From contig CAJHNH020000557.1 of assembly GCA_905116865.2 (NCBI GenBank), forward strand, positions 1,068,184-1,132,183: a stretch of 64,000 nt of DNA, written 5' to 3'. This DNA comes from Candidula unifasciata (taxonomy: Eukaryota > Mollusca > Gastropoda > Stylommatophora > Geomitridae). The position numbers were made by a program, and so were the translations under genes. The first letter of the stretch is position 1, and the number at the start of each line of letters is the position of its first letter. Positions 57,681 to 64,000 of this stretch are shown here, piece by piece. The notes under the pieces are model-generated. The model did no database searches, had not been told where the DNA came from, and worked only from the letters and a program-made list of their open reading frames with translations.

Positions 57681-58089
57681 ATGGAGTAGAAAGGGTAAAA
57701 ATATATTGTCGTCTATTTAATAAAGTAAATGTTTACCAAACCGGATGATGATATCACTAAGAGGACAATACTTACTGTAGCTTTAAAATATCTGCACAAG
57801 CTGGCAAGTAATGCATCAGCGCAACCGGGAACTCTATAACAACAGTCTTCGGACCCAGTCCATCTCTATCATCCTGAGTGTACTCATTAAGTCCCTGAAA
57901 AAAAAATCATAGGCGGGCAAAAGTTTGTGTCTCCAGCCATGTTATTGCTTTGGTCACTGCTATGACCTCTATAGTCTGACTCGATGATCGACGGGGTGAA
58001 GATCTCTCCTGAAGCTTTTACCTCAATAACATGTTTGTGCTACCTATTTTAGACTATTACCAGCAGCGGAGGCCAGGTCAGTGTCAAAG

Positions 58090-58390
58090 CCTTCACGTGT
58101 GGTTTGCGGGGCCCCATTGTAGGAGGGGGGGTGGGGGTGGGGGAAGAGAATAGACCATCTGCCTCCTCAGCAAGCATATCGTACAAGCAAACTTATTGCG
58201 GCTTCTTCCGAAATTGGAGAAAATCTAAATGGTAGGTAAGGAACCAACAGCCTGCATATAAATAAGCCAGATCTGTAAAACTGATGTACATGCAACACTC
58301 GTGTTCTGGGACAAGACTAAATCTAAAAGTAGACGAACAACCAGAACTTTTCACTGAGGTTTACAGTCGGTGAAAGCGAAGAAGTGGAAG
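58090..58390 (-). mobile_element. Family A copy 13
   Basis: GGGGCCCCATTGTAGGAG, poly-G insert, GGAACCAACAGCCTGCATAT, CAACCAGAACTTTTCACTGA. Upstream of VEPH1. Confidence 0.75.
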
Positions 58391-58409
58391 AATTACAATT
58401 CTTCTCGGT

Positions 58410-58480
58410 GCAAATTTGAATCCAAAACGTTCATACCGACAATCAAGCGACCAACAACTGCGCTACGCCTGATCCCTTGA
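58410..58480 (-). mobile_element. tRNA-like SINE head
   Basis: Minus strand GGCGTAGCGCAGTTGTTGGT then GTTTTGGATTCAAATTTGC, A- and B-box-like. Adjoins family A copy 13. Confidence 0.5.
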
Positions 58481-59324
58481 CATCGGCCAAACCATTCGAA
58501 TTATTTTATTGCGAGATGTTTGTAGTACGACCTATAGCACATGCCTTTTTGTGATCTCATGTTACAGAAGATGGAGACTAATACTAACACAGGACTAAAG
58601 TTGACAATCATTGTCAATCATCCTCTATTGACAGAGCCACCCAGTCTCCATCTAGTGTAGAGCCTGTTCACAACGGTTATTAAAGCAGTTTTATTTCTAC
58701 ACCACGAAGGACATGTTTGACTGGTATATCATATTCAGACATCTTTTTGTGAGTGCCTTGTTCTTACATCGTCAGTTCATGAGTTTAGTCAAACTTTAGT
58801 GAAGACGGAGTCGCCAAGTATAGTAATAGAGTATCCTATTGACTATTAGTATTATTGTATCTGGCGTCTGCCCAGAAAAAGAAAAGTAGAGGTTTCTAGC
58901 TTTGATAGAAATTATCGCTCAGAAGTAAAACAGAAGCGTTCGTGGTGGATAATTCTTCATAATCTTGGGGAAAAAAAGGAACAGAGACCAATTAGCATCT
59001 CGTTGATTAATTTATCATGATTCCACAAGACTTGTTGTTAATACTAAATAATAGTAATACAGCTGGAACTTCGATGTAATGGCTAATAGCAGTCCCAGCT
59101 TCAAAGCAAACAAAGGGTCAGATCATAGTTGCTCTATTCCTGTTCCTATCAAAGCCATACAGAATGTCCATCACAAGGCATCAAGAAAAATATTTAAAAA
59201 CTGCTGACCAGCCAGTCTGGTATAATGTTTGCTTATACTATTAATACTCATTTCAGTGTTGGGAATTCATGAGGCCATTGAAGTTACTTGAAGTAGCTGG
59301 AAAAATCAATTCAGCAGTATTGCC
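58481..59324. other. Intergenic, AT-rich, nothing recognised
   Basis: No ORF, repeat or element supported. Confidence 0.45.
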
Positions 59325-59560
59325 ACAGAATACCCACTGCCTACCCAAAAGCATGTCGTAAGAGTTGACTAACTGGCTTTCTTCAAAGTCGGAGTGCATC
59401 TGCCTGAGAGGCAAGGATCTAGCAGTCTGCATACAAATGAGTCAGATCTGTAAAATGGATACACACACAACACTCAGTTTCTGGAACAAGACTGCAGTCT
59501 AGAAGTGGACAAACAACCAGAACTTTCCGCAGGATTTTACAGCTGGCGAACACAAAGAAA
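59325..59560 (-). mobile_element. Family A copy 14
   Basis: CCCACTGCCTACCCAAAAGC, AAGTCGGAGTGCATCTGCCT, CAACCAGAACTTTCCGCAGG. Followed by a CA/CATA microsatellite to about 59690. Confidence 0.82.
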
Positions 59561-59569
59561 AAGAAGACA

Positions 59570-59695
59570 TACATGTGCGCACACACACACAAACTTGCAG
59601 GCAGGCACGCACACACACACACATACACACAAATAATGCACACATACATACACACACACATACATACATACACACACACGTGTGCATACATACTT
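59570..59695. repeat. CA / CATA microsatellite
   Basis: Imperfect ACACAC and ATACAT runs just upstream of the first VEPH1 coding exon; accounts for the cysteine-rich open frames here. Confidence 0.9.
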
Positions 59696-59815
59696 TTGAT
59701 ATTATTGACTGTACATGAAACATGAGAATGTGGATACATGCTTACCAGTACAACATAGCATTAATTATAAGAAGCTGACCTTTTTGTTTGTTTTTGTGTG
59801 AATTAATTTTCACAG

Positions 59816-60040
59816 ATTGAAGAAGTCAGAGATGCATGAGCTGTTTGAGCAAGTACTCTCTAAGAAGGATCTTTCCAAAGCAGGAGAACTTTTCTCTTTA
59901 GAGGACGATGCCATTGAGAATGACCTTGAGGAGATTGTCCAACAGATTAAACAGATTGCAGACGCTGAAGAGTATGAGTCTAGCGACAATGATCAGAGCG
60001 TGGTCGAAATTTGCATCACTCGGATTACTACAGCAATAAG
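59816..60040 (+). CDS. VEPH1: VEPH1 first coding exon (16 bases of leader, then ATG at 59832)
   Basis: The acceptor CACAG at 59815 implies at least one upstream noncoding exon. Donor is AG then GTTTGC at 60041. The frame runs through the donor to a stop at 60071, which would be an intron-read truncation. The exon ends two bases into an Arg codon. Confidence 0.87.
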
Positions 60041-63000
60041 GTTTGCTAAATGTGAACTGGTTTTATTGTGATTATTTGTGTGTGTTTGGATTAAAAGGTT
60101 CTACATGAGGGTTCTAGGGCTCATTGTGGAGACAAAAGAACAGATCCACTGCCCTTTAATAAAGGCAACTAATAAAGGGTTTGCTCTCATCAAGTTTGCT
60201 TGACCCCAAAGATACAGATTTTACAGCCTTGCTGTAAACCACTACACTGTATGCCAACCGCTGTTTAAAGGGTAAACGCAGAAGAAGAATGAAACGTAAA
60301 GGTGGCTCCTGTAGGAGATGTTGCTCTGGGGGTGAAGTGTGAAGTCTTAGTTCACACTTACTAGGCCATGTTGTAATTAAGTATGGGTGTAGTACTGGGG
60401 GGGGGGGGGGGGGGGTCGGGGGAGTGTGAAAAATGTAGGTTACACTTACTAGGCCATGCTGTAATTAAGTACGGGGGTTTGAAGTGTGAAGCCATCCTGT
60501 AATTAAGTATGGGTGAAGTACGGGGGTTTGAAGTGTGAAGCCATCCTGTAATTAAGTATGGGTGAAGTACGGGGGTTTGAAGTGTGAAGCCATGATGTAA
60601 TTAAGTATGGGTGGCCATGTTTTGTTCCTGATCACCTCTCCTTTCCAAAAAAATTACAGAACATTGCTTGGCTATTTGAGGCTTGATCAACATCAGAGCT
60701 GTGATAGAAATGGCAGTTCTGCGTCTGCTAGAGATTCCCATCATTCTCCACCAGTGTTGTTAACCATTAAAAGAACGGCAGAGTGGAATGTAATAAAAAA
60801 TACGTTCTTGGAAAGATTCCATTGTCATTTAATAGAATAAGTCTCCATTGTTTCTTGTGTAGTTGCTGGAGCTGCATTTGCAAGTTGAGCGGCACAAGTG
60901 GTTGTTGAGTATTAATTTGTTTACACTTACAGTGACCACAGACATTGCAACATTTTCCCAACCCGTAATCATTACCAGAAAGCAAACAGAGCCAGATTTC
61001 TCTCCATCTTTTCACTGGACAACCTGGTAACAGGCAGTAGCTTAGCTAGCGATAGGAAAAGCAGAATTGATCTCTGTTGGGCTGAAGCCTTCGAAGGATT
61101 CAATAATTTAATCTTGTAAGATTGCAAGAACGACTGTTTTTGCTCCATTGTTCTCTTCTTTTTTTTGTTTTTTCTCTGAGAGAAGCGATGAAGCGAGTCT
61201 TGGGGAGTGAATCTGGTGTGTGTATCCAGCCACTTTTCTTGGATACTAGATTGTATTAATGTTTTGGTCTCTTGGTGGGTTAAGTCACTCTTTGGTTGTA
61301 CCATGTCACTGCCGCTTCTGGCCAATCTGTCAGCCATTTCATTGCCTTCCAAGCCACAGTGACCTGGAATCCACTGCAGTACAATTGTTCTACTGAAGAG
61401 CCTAAGTCTATCAGCTGTTGTGTCAAGTCTACAAACTGAGTGTCTTTGGGGATAACAATTGCTTGTAGAACTGACATAGCATCAGTCAGAAAGACCACTC
61501 TGCTATATTTGCTGTGCTGTTGTCCATTCAGGAAAGTCTATGCTCTTTACCCATTAGAGCAGCGGTTCTCAGCCTATGGGTTGCCACCCCTTTTTTAGTC
61601 GAACGACCCTGTCACATAGGTCACCAAAGATCATCGCAAAACAAATAATCATTGATGTTATGAAGTAGAGATGAAAATAATTGTATTGTTGGGGGGTCAT
61701 CATAACATGAGAAACTGTATTAAAGGGTCGCCACATTAGGAAGGTTGAGAACCACTGCATTAGGGGTTGATTGGCGTATTGTTTTTCTTCGCCTCTTGAC
61801 CAGTTTTCGTCATGCTTTTTCTGTGACAGCTGTTATCTTTGTTGTCATGCAAGTACGTCTGTGACAGCTGTTATCTCTGTTGTCATGCAAGGGCCTCTGT
61901 GACAGCTGTTATCTTTGTTGTCATGCAAGTGCCTCAGTGACAGCTGTTATATTTGTTGTCATGCAAGGGCCTCTGTGACAGCTGTTATCCCTTTTGTCAT
62001 GCAAGGACCTCTGTGACAGCTTTTATCCCTGTTGTCATGCAAGGGCCTCTGTGACAGCTTTTATCCCTGTTGTCATGCAAGGGCCTCTGTAACAGCTGTT
62101 ATCTTTGTTGTCATGCTAGTGCCTCTGTGACAGCTGCTATCTTTGTTGTCATGCAAGTGCCTCTATGACAGCTTCTTTGTCTGTTGTCATGCAAGTGCCT
62201 CTGTGACAGCTGCTTTGTCTGTTGTCATGCAAGTGCCTCTGTGACAGCTGTTATCTCTGTTGTCATGCAAGTGCCTGTATGACAGCTGCTTTGTTTGTTG
62301 TCATGCAAGTGCCTCTGTGACAGCTGTTATCTTTGTTGTCATGCAAGTGCCTCTATGACAGCTGCTATCTCTGTTTTCATGCAAGTGCCTCTGTGACAGC
62401 TGCTTTGTTTGTTGTCATGCAAGTGCCTCTATGACAGCTGTTATCTCTGTTGTCATGCAAGGGCCTCTGTGACAGCTGTTATCTTTGTTGTCATGCAAGT
62501 GCCTCTGTGACAGCTGTTATCTTTGTTGTCATGCAAGTGCCTCTGTGACAGCTGTTATCTTTGTTGTCATGCAAGTGCCTCTATGACAGCTGCTATCTCT
62601 GTTGTCATGCAAGGGCCTCTGTGACAGCTGTTATCTCTGTTGTCATGCAAGTGCCTCTATGACAGCTGCTATCTCTGTTGTCATGCAAGTGCCTCTATGA
62701 CAGCTGCTATCTCTGTTGTCATGCAAGGGTCTCTGTGACAGCTGTTATCTTTGTTGTCATGCAAGTGCCTCTATGACAGCTGCTATCTCTGTTGTCATGC
62801 AAGTGCCTCTATGACAGCTGCTATCTCTGTTGTCATGCAAGTGCCTCTGTGACAGCTGCTTTGTTTGTTGTCATGCAAGTGCCTCTATGACATCTGCTAT
62901 CTCTGTTGTCATGCAAGGGCCTCTGTGACAGCTGCTATCTTTGTTTTCATGCAAGTGCCTCTATGACAGCTGCTATCTCTGTTGTCATGCAAGTGCCTCT

Positions 63001-63335
63001 GTGACAGCTGTTATCTCTGTTGTCATGCTAGAAGTACAAATGACAGGGGCAGACAATGATCCATAGTGAAATACTGCTGCTTATTAATGTATGAATAGAG
63101 AGGGACGGGGAAGGAAATATGTAAAGGAGAGAAGTAGAGAAAGTATATTTATATTGCTGAATCTGTAATTTCTGTCTGATTACCCGACAGAGAATCTGAC
63201 AAAATAGAGAAACATGCCCAGCCTCTTGTTGACCTTCTGGCCATGTGCCTCAAACATAATCTGACACCAAAAACCAGAGATGAAGACCCACCGCATGCCA
63301 AGATTGCTTCAGATGTTATGAGCCGACTGTTCTCT
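59832..63335 (+). CDS. VEPH1: Melted/VEPH1 (ventricular zone expressed PH domain protein), first two coding exons; 3' part outside the window
   Basis: Membrane-associated adaptor which, in Drosophila (melted), modulates insulin/TOR and FOXO signalling. The full protein is an alpha-helical repeat region followed by a C-terminal PH domain. Coding exons in view are 59832-60040 and 63191-63335, 118 residues. Exon 1 starts MHELFEQVLSKKDLSKAGEL and runs to the strongly conserved VVEICITRITTAIR. Exon 2 continues KIEKHAQPLVDLLAMCLKHN and DEDPPHAKIASDVMSRLFS. Human VEPH1 as I remember it keeps DQAVVEICITRITTAIRE, IEKHAKAL and DEDTPHAKIASDIMS in the same order. The ATG is chosen because it matches the family start; the exon begins 16 bases earlier at acceptor TTTTCACAG (ends 59815). 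A 3.1 kb intron carries LINE, SPIN-like and minisatellite DNA. The PH domain lies beyond the window. Confidence 0.87.
60106..60290 (-). mobile_element. Family A copy 15, decayed
   Basis: GGTTCTAGGGCTCATTGTGG, AACAGATCCACTGCCC and the GAAGAAGAA end remain; the middle is lost. Confidence 0.5.
60397..60415. repeat. 19-base poly-G tract
   Basis: VEPH1 intron, immediately before a 49-bp repeat array. Confidence 0.95.
60425..60610. repeat. About 49-bp repeat, 4 copies
   Basis: GAAGTGTGAAGCCATCCTGT then AATTAAGTATGGGTGAAGTA. VEPH1 intron, next to a 19-G tract. Confidence 0.88.
60950..61500 (-). pseudogene. Non-LTR retrotransposon RNase H domain fragment
   Basis: Minus strand encodes VVFLTDAMSVLQAI, then after a one-base frameshift TIVLQWIPGHCGLEGNEMAD and RLARSGSDMVQP, the RNase H signature of I/Ingi/R1-type LINEs (T/S-D-A-S and P-x-H-x-G-x-x-G-N-x-x-A-D). 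The part toward 60950 is too decayed to read. It is a different LINE lineage from the VVTTGK type. Confidence 0.75.
61560..61757. mobile_element. SPIN-like hAT MITE (198 bp) with 8-bp target duplication
   Basis: Terminal inverted repeats CAGCGGTTCTCAGCCT (left) and CAGTGGTTCTCAACCT (right, read on the minus strand). Flanks are CATTAGAG (61552-61559) and CATTAGGG (61758-61765), an 8-bp duplication with one mismatch, as expected for hAT. Subterminal strings such as GTCGAACGACCCTGTCACA and GAAACTGTATTAAAGGGTCG match what I remember of the SPIN family, which moved horizontally among tetrapods and is reported from some invertebrates. No transposase. Confidence 0.85.
61808..63028. repeat. 38-bp minisatellite, about 32 copies, with an E-box in most units
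   Basis: Unit GACAGCTGTTATCTCTGTTG then TCATGCAAGTGCCTCTGT. Most units hold the E-box palindrome CAGCTG; many run it straight into TTATCT (a GATA site on the other strand). VEPH1 first visible intron, ending 160 bases before exon 2. Confidence 0.94.
63191..63335 (+). CDS. VEPH1: VEPH1 second coding exon
   Basis: Acceptor TACCCGACAG ends at 63190; donor GTGAGT begins at 63336. One base completes the split Arg, then 48 codons in phase. No ATG-initiated frame marks it; it was found by family resemblance and splice sites. Confidence 0.86.
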
Positions 63336-63552
63336 GTGAGTTTTTGTGATGTTTGACTACATGCAACCTCCATTGACACCATAGAAGTGACAAAAAGCAT
63401 TCAGGTTCCAGAACTAGTTAGATAAATATTTGTCATTTTATGTCCTGGGGCTCCAGGTCCAGTTGGGCATTGAATTTGTCCTCAATTCATAGTATTAGCC
63501 GTTCTTTTTTTCTTTTTTTAAATTTCAAATGGTTTTTATTTTTTATATACAA

Positions 63553-63785
63553 CATCATCATCATCATCAGGTGACATGCCAGCTGGCATAAGCGTTTGTG
63601 CATCTCCACAGATCTCAATCTTTGGTGTTCTAGATCAGTTCTACTGATGATGTCCCTCCACGCCACAGTCTTGAGCTGTGCACCATAGCTTCTCTTGGTC
63701 TGCCTCTTCTACCAGTGATCTTTCCAGTCGTCACAATATTTTCCAGTGTTCCTTTTCTTATCACATGACCGAAGAACTTTGTGGG
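63553..63785 (-). pseudogene. LINE reverse-transcriptase C-terminal remnant with GAT-repeat tail
   Basis: Minus strand reads FFGHVIRKGTLENIVTTGKI, TGRRGRPRE, then after a frameshift LKTVAWRDIISRTDLEHQR and ends in a GAT microsatellite (63553-63569), a LINE 3' end. It lies next to a family A copy at the window end. Confidence 0.7.
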
Positions 63786-64000
63786 GGAAAACAAGAATAG
63801 ACCCACTGCCTTCCCAGCAAGCATGTCCTAGGAGTCTTCTAACTAGGGACTTCCTTAGAAGTCGTGCATCTGCTCAAGTGGCAAGGAAACAACCAACTAC
63901 ACAGAAATAAGCCAGTAAATCGCATGTACACACAAAACTCAGGCTCTGGCACAAAGCCAAAGTCCAAATGGACGAACAACCAGGACTTTCCATGGAGCTT
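63780..64000 (-). mobile_element. Family A copy 16, cut by the window end
   Basis: GGGGGAAAACAAGAATAGAC, CCCACTGCCTTCCC, then CAACCAGGACTTTCCATGGA at the edge. Confidence 0.75.

Noticed and set aside
60607..60840. Possible extra VEPH1 exon on the plus strand
   Set aside because: Exon 1 joins exon 2 in phase exactly at the conserved TTAIRES junction, leaving no room for another coding exon.

Overview
This is a 64 kb piece of an animal nuclear genome, most likely from a gastropod mollusc. The evidence is the spliced genes with GT-AG introns of one to several kilobases, metazoan-only gene families (aPKC, melted/VEPH1), non-LTR retrotransposon remnants, tRNA-derived SINE pieces and heavy minisatellite content. 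A SPIN-like hAT element, a family I recall being reported from a pond snail, fits a snail but does not prove it. No bacterial, organellar or CRISPR features are present.

Three genes can be assembled by hand. (1) 1671-8701, plus strand: the last four coding exons of an atypical protein kinase C; the upstream exons lie outside the window. (2) 52516-26519, minus strand: a complete 6-phosphogluconate dehydrogenase (PGD) of 12 coding exons. All splice phases agree, giving 505 codons plus stop, with an unusual N-terminal extension of about 20 residues. (3) 59832-63335 and beyond, plus strand: the first two coding exons of melted/VEPH1. aPKC and PGD are tail to tail across about 18 kb of repeat-rich DNA. 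PGD and VEPH1 are head to head across about 7 kb that holds the likely PGD promoter, a nested MITE/LINE and a minisatellite born from a LINE. An intact single-exon ORF (42477-43628, plus) with a degenerate zinc knuckle and a Cys4 ribbon sits in a PGD intron and looks like a retroelement ORF1/gag-like gene.

The dominant feature is tandem repetition. About 35 separate minisatellite arrays with unit lengths of 12 to 130 bp cover, by hand tally, roughly one third of the window. Most long open frames here are readings through these arrays, not genes. Two arrays are remarkable because the repeated unit contains a PGD splice junction. A 48-bp array repeats the end of exon 9 with its 5' splice site about 21 times. 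A 33-bp array repeats the 3' splice site and first nine bases of exon 7. Both periods are multiples of three and the units next to the exons are stop-free, so use of a neighbouring copy would add whole 16- or 11-residue blocks to the enzyme. A third array runs up to the acceptor of the last aPKC exon.

Mobile DNA includes a dispersed SINE-like family (about 15 copies, called family A below), at least four LINE 3' ends, an RNase H fragment of another LINE, a SPIN-like hAT MITE with 8-bp target duplications, and a long-TIR MITE with a perfect 8-bp target duplication that was itself hit by a young truncated LINE.
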